Assembly (NCBI GenBank): GCA_019694795.1
Contig: JAIBBF010000005.1
Span: 1 to 64,000 of the forward strand
Direction of reading: 5' to 3'
DNA length: 64,000 bases
Origin: Flavobacteriales bacterium
GTDB lineage: Bacteria > Bacteroidota > Bacteroidia > Flavobacteriales_D > UBA2798
The position numbers and the translations under genes were made by a program. The notes beneath the pieces are model-generated. The model was given only the letters and a program-made list of their open reading frames with translations, ran no database searches and had not been told where the DNA came from. This document shows positions 23,221-31,710 of the stretch, one piece after another; position 1 is the first letter of the stretch; the number at the start of each line of letters is the position of its first letter.

Positions 23221-24720
23221 ATGAAAAAAATTACTCACATATTAATTTTATTTTTCATAAGCGTTTCAGTTAATGCTCAAATCGAAAGGTTTAATAGAGC
23301 GTATGATATGTATGGCTGGGGTGATTATTGTTCTAATGTATTTGAAACCAATTATGGTTATCTTGTATGTGGAAATGTAAAAGATTCTTTGGGAAACCCA
23401 GGCCTTGGTTTTTTGAGAATAGATTTTCAGGGTAATGAAATAGATAAGAAATTCTTTGCGGGGCCAAATCAAATGAATTATCAAATATTAAATGGGGTTG
23501 CGAATTACACTGATAGTACGATATATTTTGCAGGAATAGGACAATTTCCTAATCTTGATATTTCAGCCATAGTTGTAAAAACAAATATGAAAGGCGATAC
23601 GATTTGGTCAAAATTCGTTTTTGATACAACTTATAATTCCCAAGGCGGAGCAATTTATCGAGAAATTAATGGTGATTTATTAATCGTTGGCTCAACAGAT
23701 AGAACAGACCCTAATGTAAATATTTTGTTAGTCAAAACAGATAGTCTTGGCAATTTTATTTGGGATAAGGAATACGGTGTAATGGGAACTTATGATACTG
23801 GATGGAGTATCGATAAATGCGATAATGATAATGGTTATGTTATAGGAGGAGGTAAGTATTATTTTGGCCCACAAATTGGAAGATCGTATATAATAAACGT
23901 AGATTCATCAGGTAATTTTCAATGGCAATACGAATACGGAAGTACAATATATCAAAATTGGTCTGCTATGGTTTTATATACTCAAAACAATCAAATTATC
24001 TCCGCGGCAGCAAAAGGATTTTATAAGGATATTACAGATAATTTTTGGTCAAAACCCAATATTCAATGGCTTGATGAAAATGGTGGATTTATTAATTACA
24101 GAGAATATGCCATTGATTCATTTCCATCCATTGCGTTTGATGATTTATATGAGATAAATGCAAATGAATATTTGTTTACCGGCACATTCTTAACTTATCC
24201 CGATCAAAGAATGGGATTACTTAAAACCAATGCGGGTGGCGATACCATTTTTGGCAGAACGTATCAGGGTATAAACCAATGGGAGTTTTCTAAAGATGTT
24301 AAACCAACATCTGATGGCGGATATATTATTGCAGGATTTAATTATCCGGGTCTTAATGGCGTTTCGCAAAATTACCGCGTAATAAAAGTTGATAGTTTAG
24401 GCTGTGATACATTGGGATGCGAAACCGTAGGAATTATGGAGTATGAAAACTCATGGAACGAAAATGAAAATTTGCTTGCATTCCCAAATCCCTCAATCGG
24501 TAAGTTTTATATTGAGATAAAAAATGTTCCGATAAGCCCGTTTTTTGAAACTAAAGTTGAAGTTTACGATTTAGTGGGAAATATGATTTTTCAGTCGGGG
24601 AACCGGTTGTTTCAAAATTTAACAGAGATTGATATCTCCAATGCTTCACCGGGAATTTATTTGGTGAAGGTTTTTTTTAATAAGAATTCTGTCGGTAGCA
24701 TTCGAATTATTAAAGAGTAA
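23221..24720 (+). CDS. T9SS type A sorted secreted protein, second copy of tandem pair
   Basis: A 499-residue paralogue of the gene at 21512, colinear with no indel. The signal peptide differs (MKKITHILILFFISVSVNAQ). Residues about 101-333 are identical to the first copy, and divergence resumes in the C-terminal third (LLKTNAGGDTIFGRTYQGI versus LFKTNGVGDTIFGHTYQGV). The sorting domain has AFPNPSIGKFYIEI, VEVYDLVGNMIF and ISNASPGIYLVKV. The mosaic of identical and diverged stretches points to gene conversion or unequal recombination after an older duplication. Same A/T-rich composition as the first copy. Confidence 0.88.
   Translation: MKKITHILILFFISVSVNAQIERFNRAYDMYGWGDYCSNVFETNYGYLVCGNVKDSLGNPGLGFLRIDFQGNEIDKKFFAGPNQMNYQILNGVANYTDSTIYFAGIGQFPNLDISAIVVKTNMKGDTIWSKFVFDTTYNSQGGAIYREINGDLLIVGSTDRTDPNVNILLVKTDSLGNFIWDKEYGVMGTYDTGWSIDKCDNDNGYVIGGGKYYFGPQIGRSYIINVDSSGNFQWQYEYGSTIYQNWSAMVLYTQNNQIISAAAKGFYKDITDNFWSKPNIQWLDENGGFINYREYAIDSFPSIAFDDLYEINANEYLFTGTFLTYPDQRMGLLKTNAGGDTIFGRTYQGINQWEFSKDVKPTSDGGYIIAGFNYPGLNGVSQNYRVIKVDSLGCDTLGCETVGIMEYENSWNENENLLAFPNPSIGKFYIEIKNVPISPFFETKVEVYDLVGNMIFQSGNRLFQNLTEIDISNASPGIYLVKVFFNKNSVGSIRIIKE
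23521..24219 (+). repeat. 699-base identical block, copy 2
   Basis: Identical in every base to 21812-22510; see that entry. The offset is 1709 bases. Confidence 0.92.
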
Positions 24721-24835
24721 GGAAATAAGAATGGTATTGTCCTTAAATAATACAAAATGAAAAATGTTTCACCCTTGTTTCAGAACTTAAGTTTGATTGG
24801 ATGAAATTGTTTGGAATTGAGTTATCTATTTAGAA

Positions 24836-24894
24836 GGGTTCGAGTCCCGTACGGACCGCAAAAGCTCTTCAGTAATGAGGGGCTTTTTTGTTTT
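24836..24894 (+). repeat. Direct repeat, distal copy (truncated tRNA-Asp 3' end plus terminator)
   Basis: Carries the T loop, 3' acceptor strand, discriminator and terminator of tRNA-Asp but no 5' half, so it cannot form a tRNA. The acceptor base at 24851 has changed C to A, which would break pairing with G7 of the intact gene. In the usual integration model this is the original chromosomal 3' end displaced by insertion (attR-like). Confidence 0.85.
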
Positions 24895-24922
24895 GTTTTA
24901 AAATGAAAATGTAACTGAATTA

Positions 24923-24953
24923 AAAAAGCCACTCCAAACAGGAATGGCTTTTC
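24923..24953. terminator. Bidirectional terminator before the SPFH gene end
   Basis: AAAAGCCA/TGGCTTTT with an inner TCC/GGA pairing separated by one mismatch. A-run on the left and T-run on the right make it usable by the minus-strand SPFH operon and by any plus-strand read-through. Confidence 0.65.
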
Positions 24954-24969
24954 TTTAATTGATTATTTT

Positions 24970-25950
24970 TTATTTGATATTGATCAAAGGAGTACCGCCA
25001 CCTAATACTGTACTTGGGTATTTTCCGTCCCATTTCTGAATACGCATATATTCGATATAGAGATTTGTCAATTGCAATTGTTTTAAACGCGTAGCTTCTG
25101 CTTCTGCACGGGCTTCAATCAGCATCGATTCGGCTCTACCGGAAGCGCTGATTACAGCCTGGGCGGAGTCGGCTTTTGCAATGGCAATTCGTTTTTTACC
25201 ATCAGCCTCTGCCACCAGTGCTTCCTGCATTTTGGCTTGTGCCTGTTGTACGGCTTTCGTTTTATCTTCAATGGCCTGGGCAAGGGCAGGAGGGGGCACG
25301 ATATTGGTTCGGAGCTGACTCACAATAAACCATTTTTCTACCCGCTTATTACATTCCGCAATAATAGCGTTTTCGAATTGCTCGCGGTTATTAAAAATCG
25401 CATCCACTTCCCATTTATTGGCAACGTCGTTAACCGAACTGATAATGGCCGTTTTTAACCAACCTTGTTCAATCTGACGAATATCCAATCGTAGTTCACG
25501 AAACATGTCCACCACCGCTTCTGCTTTTAGGGCATAGTTAAATGTGGGTTTAATTGTAGTGGCAAATCCCCCTTTAAGAATTACTTGCTGATCGTCGTAT
25601 TCAATATGCTGCTGAAAGGTGGGGAATTCATGCACGGTATAAAACCAGGTGTTGTAAGTTACCCATCCGGTTTGGTAGGTAATATCATCTGCACCGCGTG
25701 AACTGCCGGTGAGGTTGACTTTTACACCCACATAACCCGCATCAATCCGTTCGAGGGTCCAGGGTTGGATCATGGCGGCTAAAATACCAAGGGTGAAAAT
25801 AATGGCAGGACGAACAATCCAGTATAAATTAAATTTCCGGTGATTGATCCGGATGGATTCTTCCGTTTCAATGAACATTTTTTTTCGGGTAGAAATTGCA
25901 ACAGCAATAGCCACCAGGGTGAAGACTAGAAATACTATCCAGGAAATCAT
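24970..25950 (-). CDS. SPFH/band-7 (prohibitin-like) membrane protein
   Basis: A 326-residue protein with two N-terminal hydrophobic segments (about 2-20 and 48-64). An SPFH domain runs from about 70 to 245 (RIDAGYVGVKVNLTGSSRG, ALKAEAVVDMFRELR). A charged coiled coil rich in Ala, Glu and Lys follows (about 225-290, KAVQQAQAKMQEALVAEADG), then a short tail with GGGTPLINIK. Prohibitin/stomatin proteins assemble into large ring-shaped membrane scaffolds, often with the FtsH protease. It follows a 66-residue membrane protein gene with 4 bases of overlap, suggesting that the two work together. Confidence 0.92.
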   Translation of the reverse strand: MISWIVFLVFTLVAIAVAISTRKKMFIETEESIRINHRKFNLYWIVRPAIIFTLGILAAMIQPWTLERIDAGYVGVKVNLTGSSRGADDITYQTGWVTYNTWFYTVHEFPTFQQHIEYDDQQVILKGGFATTIKPTFNYALKAEAVVDMFRELRLDIRQIEQGWLKTAIISSVNDVANKWEVDAIFNNREQFENAIIAECNKRVEKWFIVSQLRTNIVPPPALAQAIEDKTKAVQQAQAKMQEALVAEADGKKRIAIAKADSAQAVISASGRAESMLIEARAEAEATRLKQLQLTNLYIEYMRIQKWDGKYPSTVLGGGTPLINIK

Positions 25951-26147
25951 TGTTCTTTAAAATTTAAAAGTTTAGCAATTAGGTTTACAAGGTAACGTCC
26001 GTAATAGAACAATCCCACCACCAGAATTAAGCCGAGCGGAAGAGAAAGCCATAAAGGACAAGGCGCATTTATACAATAATCTGTATAAAGAGTCACCCCC
26101 AATACTACAATTGTTGTAGAAAGGAGAAATACAATTAAGGTTTTCAT
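25947..26147 (-). CDS. Small two-helix membrane protein
   Basis: A 66-residue protein with two predicted transmembrane helices: residues 3-20 (TLIVFLLSTTIVVLGVTL) and 32-50 (LWLSLPLGLILVVGLFYYG), separated by a short CINAPCP loop with two cysteines. The C-terminus is basic and ends KLLNFKEQ. No family is recognised. The 4-base overlap with the SPFH gene downstream makes a real, coupled gene likely and suggests an accessory role to the SPFH scaffold. Confidence 0.72.
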   Translation of the reverse strand: MKTLIVFLLSTTIVVLGVTLYTDYCINAPCPLWLSLPLGLILVVGLFYYGRYLVNLIAKLLNFKEQ

Positions 26148-26317
26148 TGAATGATTGGAAATTGTTTTGGAATCTAGCGGTTAATTTAATTCGAATAAGA
26201 TACAATTTATTAACCTGTAAAGCGAATGATTTTTCAAGTGGAAAAGGATTCGTAAGGTTTGTACGGTAAATAAGAAAAAAGGTTAGACAGCCTGAAGAAT
26301 TTAGTTTTAAGCTAATA

Positions 26318-27988
26318 TTAATTCAACTCCAGAATCCTCGCATTAATCGGTTTAAGAATTTCGGGTAATGCTTTCCCGGAATATTGCAGGATTAACCAGT
26401 ATTTTCCTGCCGACATCTTATTAAGATGACTGAATGTTTCCCAATCAAAATCCAGAGGAATAATGCTGAACCGGAATCGGTGATGATCCAATTTTAACTG
26501 TTCAACAATTTGGTTGCGGAGCGATTTGTCCGGTTCGGGAAGGACGATTGGTTTGGGTCTGACCTTATGTTGCAAATGGTAATCCACCTCGCATAACTGG
26601 AGTAGAAGACCTGAATTTTTTTCTGTTTTAATTTCTTCAATCAACACTTCAAATACATCTTTCAGACCGTATTGTCGTCCCCCGAATTGTTCATGAAACC
26701 GATTTCCTAACCGCAATAAAATGTCGAAAACGGAATCTTGTTCCGACCAATACCTGAGGGTATGTTTTGCTCTTCCGGCATTCCAGTAAATTTCCAGTGC
26801 TTCCTCTACACGAATTATTTTTTCGATTTCCTCTTCCGATAAAAAATCACTGCGGATAATTTGGTAGGGTGGCTGTTCATCGAAAATATAATGAAACTCC
26901 GGATGCTTTTCGCGCATGGGAGTGCCTTTAAGGAATTTTAAAAATCCTAATTGAAATTCGGGAGGATACAAATGAAAAACCTGGTCTATTCCATTTCTAA
27001 TGTCACTAAAGTAGTCGTGGGGAAGTCCAACAATTAAATCGAGATGCAGCTCCACTTTGTGGCGGACTTGTTCAATAATCGATTTCGTTTTTTCAAAATC
27101 CTGTTTTCGGCTTACGGCAAGATTCGATTCTTTTTTTACGGATTGAATCCCGATTTCAAAACGGAATAATCCTTCAGGAACTTTTTCATTGATAAAACGA
27201 ATAATGTCCGGATGAAGAATGTCTGCCGTTATTTCGAATTGGAAAATATTCCACGGTTGGTGATGATCCAGAATAAACTGAAAAATCTCCAGCGTAAAAT
27301 CCTTTTTTATATTAAATGTGCGGTCTAGAAACTTAATCACTTTTCCATGTTGCATCAGGTACAACAATGTACGTTTGATCGATTCCATCGGAAGGTAGCG
27401 TACTTTATTATCAAGACTCGCCAGGCAGAATTCGCATTTGTACGGACAACCTCTCGATGTTTCCAGATAAAGCACCTTGTTGCGCAATGATTCTGCATCG
27501 TCGAATTGATAGGGCATGGAATCGGCGAATTCGCGAATATCGTAGTTTGGTGCAGGTGGATTACTGAGAATATTTCCGTCTTTTTTATAAACTAATCCGG
27601 GAACCAGTTCCGGTTGATTCATATGATCAAGAAAAGAGCGAAATGCAATTTCTCCTTCGCCGGAAATAATAAAATCAATTTCCGGACGAGAAATAATAGT
27701 GTCGTAATCGTAACTGACTTCCGGTCCACCAAGTAAAGTTTTGGTCTGCGGATTTTTTTCTTTAATCATCCGGATACATTCCAGCGTTGGAACGATATTC
27801 CAGATGTAACAACTAAAGGCAACCACATCGAATGCGGAACAGAAATCAGCAATTTTTTCTTTATCCTCCTTAATAACAAATTCCTTCCATTCTAATCCTT
27901 CACGCTCTGCATTCATTTCATAAAGAATGCGAATAGCCAGATTGGTATGAATGTATTTAGCGTTAAGGGTTGTTAGTAGGACTCTCAT
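26318..27988 (-). CDS. B12-binding radical SAM protein with DUF4080
   Basis: A 556-residue three-domain enzyme. The N-terminal cobalamin-binding domain (about 1-130) begins MRVLLTTLNAKYIHTNLAIR. The radical SAM domain (about 175-370) has the cluster cysteines Cys181, Cys185 and Cys188 in RGCPYKCEFC. A C-terminal DUF4080-like domain (about 385-550) follows. Class B radical SAM enzymes methylate or rearrange unactivated carbons or phosphonates; the DUF4080 subgroup has no assigned substrate. It stands alone, 170 bases from the SPFH pair, with no biosynthetic partners nearby. Confidence 0.92.
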   Translation of the reverse strand: MRVLLTTLNAKYIHTNLAIRILYEMNAEREGLEWKEFVIKEDKEKIADFCSAFDVVAFSCYIWNIVPTLECIRMIKEKNPQTKTLLGGPEVSYDYDTIISRPEIDFIISGEGEIAFRSFLDHMNQPELVPGLVYKKDGNILSNPPAPNYDIREFADSMPYQFDDAESLRNKVLYLETSRGCPYKCEFCLASLDNKVRYLPMESIKRTLLYLMQHGKVIKFLDRTFNIKKDFTLEIFQFILDHHQPWNIFQFEITADILHPDIIRFINEKVPEGLFRFEIGIQSVKKESNLAVSRKQDFEKTKSIIEQVRHKVELHLDLIVGLPHDYFSDIRNGIDQVFHLYPPEFQLGFLKFLKGTPMREKHPEFHYIFDEQPPYQIIRSDFLSEEEIEKIIRVEEALEIYWNAGRAKHTLRYWSEQDSVFDILLRLGNRFHEQFGGRQYGLKDVFEVLIEEIKTEKNSGLLLQLCEVDYHLQHKVRPKPIVLPEPDKSLRNQIVEQLKLDHHRFRFSIIPLDFDWETFSHLNKMSAGKYWLILQYSGKALPEILKPINARILELN

Positions 27989-28180
27989 GTTCGTTGGTGT
28001 CCGAAAAATACGAAATCAAAAGGAAACGATTCTGTCCAATTTACGGAATAGCTAATATTGAACATGGGATTCCATCACCCGGTGATATGGACCGTTTATG
28101 GTATAATAGCGCAAGGAATTTCTTTTCCAAAATGACATTGTTGTGACTTGATATTGTGTGTTTTGACTTAGTTATAGGTG

Positions 28181-28211
28181 TTTGGTAGTTTGGATATTTA
28201 ATTTATATTTG
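28181..28211 (+). promoter_or_regulatory. Promoter with -33 and -7 boxes (TTTG-N19-TATATTTG)
   Basis: TTTG at 28181-28184, a spacer of 19 bases, and TATATTTG at 28204-28211 match the full Bacteroidota primary sigma consensus. Transcription would begin near 28216, about 17 bases before the ATG at 28233, which supports that start. Confidence 0.75.
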
Positions 28212-28232
28212 ATTAGAACCAAAACCAACGCT

Positions 28233-31200
28233 ATGAAGTTATTGTCCTCAATAATTTTTGTCCTTTCATTAGCCTCTCTTTCTGCTCAGATTCCCTCCTA
28301 TATTCCGCAAAATGGATTGGCAGGTTGGTATCCTTTTAACGGAAACACCAATGATGAATCGGGCAATGGATATGATTTAGTAAATAATAATGCTTTGCTA
28401 ACCGCGGATAGGTACAATGTGGCCAATTCAGCTTATTATTTCAATGGCACCAGCGCATACCTTATGGGAACGGGCTATGCATTTGGATCAGATCGTACCA
28501 TTTCTTTTTGGTATTCTTCGAATGGACCATCAGCCAGTAATCAGGTTTTAGTCGATGGAACCGGTGATCTTTCCGTTTATCTAAATAACAGCGGATATCT
28601 GGTTTTGGAGCAGTTTCCGGTGTGGGGAGAATTATTGGCAACTGAAGTTCCGGGAATCTGGCACCATGTGGCCGTTTCATTTTCCTCTTCATCTACCATT
28701 ACGGTATATTTTGATGGACTTTACCTCACAAGTTATTCGCATGGATATACGGCATCATGGAATGATTTGATTTTTGGACGAGATTTCAGCGCCGGCTCTT
28801 TTTTAAACGGTCGTTTAGATGATATCGCGATTTGGGATCGGACGCTTACTAACTCTGAAGTGATGCAATTGTACCAACGGAGTAATTGTTTAATTGCTGA
28901 ATATCCTCTCAATGGAAATACCTTCGACATGAGTGGATATGGAAATAACTCTACCTCCGGCCTGAATAGTTATGGAAGTGATCGTTTTGGAAATCCAAAT
29001 TCCGCTGCAAGTTTTAATGGCGTAGATCAATTTATAGAAGGTTCTACCATTGGTTGGCCCATTTCTAATGCGTCGCGTTCCATTGAATTGTGGTTTAAGG
29101 CAGGCACTACTCTTGTAGGCGGTGGTTATGAACGGCTGTTTTCCTATGGAGGAACAGGAACCGGTACTGGTCAGTATATTCAACCCGTTGCAGCAGCAAA
29201 TGGTGATTTAACAATGATGTCCTATGGAGGATCATATAATGATCTGGATTTAAATTATGCGATGAACTACGGACAATGGTATCACATTGTAACTACCTAC
29301 GATGGAGCTACGGCCTCCATTTACGTGAATGGAACACATATTGGATCCGGAAATTATTCCTGGTTTACAGATGCAGGAACATCCTTTGTTATGGGAGCAT
29401 TCGACGATGGTAGTGGTCCGCAAGGTTTCTATTCCGGTATGCTGGATGATATTCGTGTTTATTCCTGCGTATTAACCAATGCACAAATTGATTCTTTGTT
29501 TCACATGGGTGGAATTACCCCTTGTAATTTTGGTGTAAGCAGTGTAATCACTTCTCCACTGTGTGAAGGCGGAATGGAAGGTGGCATTGATCAAACCATC
29601 ACCGGAGGTGCAGCACCTTACAATTTTAATTGGAATAACGGTGAATTAATGGAAGATCTCATTAATGTTACACCAGGCAATTACACCGTGGTGATATCCG
29701 ATGCGAATGGATGCGATACGACCATCAATTATTTTATTACCGACGCAGTAGCGATGGACCTGTTGGTTTTCCCTACCAATCCGAATTGTGGTGCTAATGA
29801 TGGTTCAGCTTCAGTTGCTGTAACCAATGGAACTTTTCCTTTTGAATATTATTGGAGCAATGGTGATACAACCATCGTAGCTGATACACTTTCTGCAGGA
29901 ACATATATGGTGGTGGTGAATGATGCCAATGGTTGTTCTGTTTCGAAAACATTTGGATTAAACAGCGCGAATGCACCAACGCTAAGCGCGAATGTTACCA
30001 ATGCAAGTTGTTCCGGAATTTTTAATGGTGCAATTGATATCACCGCAAGTGGCGGAGTGGCACCTTACACTTACCTCTGGGCACATAATGGAAGTGCCAA
30101 TGAAGATTTAATCAATCTCAAACCCGGCTCCTATATGGTGCAGGTAACCGATGCCAATGGCTGTGCCGGATTTATGAGTGTGGATGTTGGTGTGAGTAGT
30201 ATTGATTTAAGTAATATTCTTGTTACACAACCTTCGTGCGGAAATAGCGATGGAGAAATTGTTGTTAATCCAAATGGAATCGGACCGTTTACCTATTCCT
30301 GGTCCGCCAATGCCGGTGGTGCAACAGGTAATACCGTGAGTAATATTCCTGCTGATGTTTATTTTCTTACCGTAACCGACGCCAATAATTGCAGTGCAAA
30401 TACAGTGATTGCAGTAAGTGATTTATCAGCACCTGTTGTTTCATTGATTGCTGCAATTCCTACTTCATGTATGAGCAGCAATGGTAGTATTAACATTGGT
30501 GTAAGTGGTGGTACTCCTCCTTATTCTTACAACTGGAATACAGGCGATATTTCGCAGGATTTAACTTCATTAACGCAGGGAGATTATCATGTTATCGTCA
30601 CCGATGGTGATGGTTGTAATGCAGCATTTAATGTAGAACTTCCGGGTATCACACCGAATCCGATTAGCTTGTGTATGTCAACGGTTGACAGTACCTCCGG
30701 TAAAGTGCTTTGTGTTTGGGAAAAAGGTTCATTAAGCCACATTTCTCATTTTAATGTGTACCGCGAAAATTCAATTGCGGGTCAATATGATTTTTGGTTT
30801 TCGCAACCTTACGACAGCTTAAGTGAGTGGGTCGATCAAACCGCAAATCCGATTGTTCACGGTTGGAGATATAAAGTGACCTTAGTAGATAGCTGCGGAA
30901 ATGAATCGCCATTCGGACAAAACCACAAAACGCTGCACTTATCGGCAAATTTGGGCATCAGTGGTGAAGTGAATTTGATTTGGGATAATTATGAAGGATT
31001 TACCTATCCCACTGTTTGGATTAACCGCTATCACCCTTCTACCGGTTGGGAAGTAATAGATAGTGTTTCTTCCAATTTGCATTCGTATGTCGATTTAAAT
31101 CCTCCGGGATTAAACGGATTAAAATACATTCTTGAAATACGTCCGCCATCTACCTGTACAAGTACCCGTGCAGTAAACCACAATTCCACCAGAAGTAATC

Positions 31201-31484
31201 GCGGAACAGTAGCACCTCCTGTTGGAATTTCGGAAGCAGATGCGAAATGGACTGCGCTTGTATTTCCAAATCCAACCAAAGGAATAGTAAATATTGAACT
31301 GGAAGGAATTAGTGCGAATCAATTTAATGTATTCGTTTACGATATTTTTGGAAAGCAAATTATGCAGCAAAAATTATGGAGTGGACGTTCCTCGATTGAT
31401 TTAAGTGCATTTGAATCCGGAATCTATATTATAGAAATAGAGGCAGGAGGAAAAAAAATCCGCCAGCGCGTTATAAAATTGTAA
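28233..31484 (+). CDS. LamG and SprB-repeat secreted protein with type A T9SS sorting domain
   Basis: A 1083-residue surface protein. The signal peptide is in MKLLSSIIFVLSLASLSAQ. Two LamG/concanavalin-like domains follow (about 25-205, GLAGWYPFNGNTNDESGNG, and about 215-415, LIAEYPLNGNTFDMSGYGN). Five SprB-type repeats run from about 430 to 800, each ending in a 'VTDANGC'-like strand. A fibronectin-like region precedes the type A sorting domain (about 1010-1083: VFPNPTKGIVNIEL, VYDIFGKQIMQ, SAFESGIYIIEI). It is probably an adhesin that binds carbohydrate or eukaryotic surfaces. The start is set by promoter and signal peptide. Confidence 0.9.
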   Translation: MKLLSSIIFVLSLASLSAQIPSYIPQNGLAGWYPFNGNTNDESGNGYDLVNNNALLTADRYNVANSAYYFNGTSAYLMGTGYAFGSDRTISFWYSSNGPSASNQVLVDGTGDLSVYLNNSGYLVLEQFPVWGELLATEVPGIWHHVAVSFSSSSTITVYFDGLYLTSYSHGYTASWNDLIFGRDFSAGSFLNGRLDDIAIWDRTLTNSEVMQLYQRSNCLIAEYPLNGNTFDMSGYGNNSTSGLNSYGSDRFGNPNSAASFNGVDQFIEGSTIGWPISNASRSIELWFKAGTTLVGGGYERLFSYGGTGTGTGQYIQPVAAANGDLTMMSYGGSYNDLDLNYAMNYGQWYHIVTTYDGATASIYVNGTHIGSGNYSWFTDAGTSFVMGAFDDGSGPQGFYSGMLDDIRVYSCVLTNAQIDSLFHMGGITPCNFGVSSVITSPLCEGGMEGGIDQTITGGAAPYNFNWNNGELMEDLINVTPGNYTVVISDANGCDTTINYFITDAVAMDLLVFPTNPNCGANDGSASVAVTNGTFPFEYYWSNGDTTIVADTLSAGTYMVVVNDANGCSVSKTFGLNSANAPTLSANVTNASCSGIFNGAIDITASGGVAPYTYLWAHNGSANEDLINLKPGSYMVQVTDANGCAGFMSVDVGVSSIDLSNILVTQPSCGNSDGEIVVNPNGIGPFTYSWSANAGGATGNTVSNIPADVYFLTVTDANNCSANTVIAVSDLSAPVVSLIAAIPTSCMSSNGSINIGVSGGTPPYSYNWNTGDISQDLTSLTQGDYHVIVTDGDGCNAAFNVELPGITPNPISLCMSTVDSTSGKVLCVWEKGSLSHISHFNVYRENSIAGQYDFWFSQPYDSLSEWVDQTANPIVHGWRYKVTLVDSCGNESPFGQNHKTLHLSANLGISGEVNLIWDNYEGFTYPTVWINRYHPSTGWEVIDSVSSNLHSYVDLNPPGLNGLKYILEIRPPSTCTSTRAVNHNSTRSNRGTVAPPVGISEADAKWTALVFPNPTKGIVNIELEGISANQFNVFVYDIFGKQIMQQKLWSGRSSIDLSAFESGIYIIEIEAGGKKIRQRVIKL

Positions 31485-31498
31485 TTCAAAACTTTTAG

Positions 31499-31536
31499 AA
31501 GTCCGTCCTTCAGTTTTGGAGGACGGATTTTTTATT
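31499..31536 (+). terminator. Terminator after the LamG/SprB gene
   Basis: TCCGTCCT/AGGACGGA stem with a 10-base loop, followed by a run of T. Confidence 0.75.
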
Positions 31537-31710
31537 TCCGGCAAATTCTAAACGAATGACCGCTTTGAATTGAAACTTTACCTTCCCCGAGGTTCCATCT
31601 ATCAACTTTCAGAAAGTTTAAAGGCTGCTTCAGAAGATTTAAAATTCCTTCTGAAAAAGATTCCATTCCGAAATTTTACCGCTGTATAGATTTGTTTCAA
31701 AATAAATGAA

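Noticed and set aside
20937-24720. Prophage or integrative conjugative element
   Set aside because: No integrase, relaxase, capsid, portal or terminase genes are present; only the tRNA-end repeat suggests mobility.
24836-24894. A second tRNA-Asp gene
   Set aside because: Only the T loop, the 3' acceptor strand and the terminator are present; the sequence upstream has no D arm, anticodon arm or 5' acceptor strand.
28074-28086. Palindrome ATCACC-C-GGTGAT as an operator for the LamG/SprB gene
   Set aside because: The 6-bp arms are perfect, but the site is over 100 bases upstream of the promoter boxes and single; a short palindrome like this is expected by chance in a window of this size.
27989-28180. 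Riboswitch or small RNA upstream of the LamG gene
   Set aside because: No convincing stem, conserved aptamer core or terminator was seen in this A/T-rich gap.
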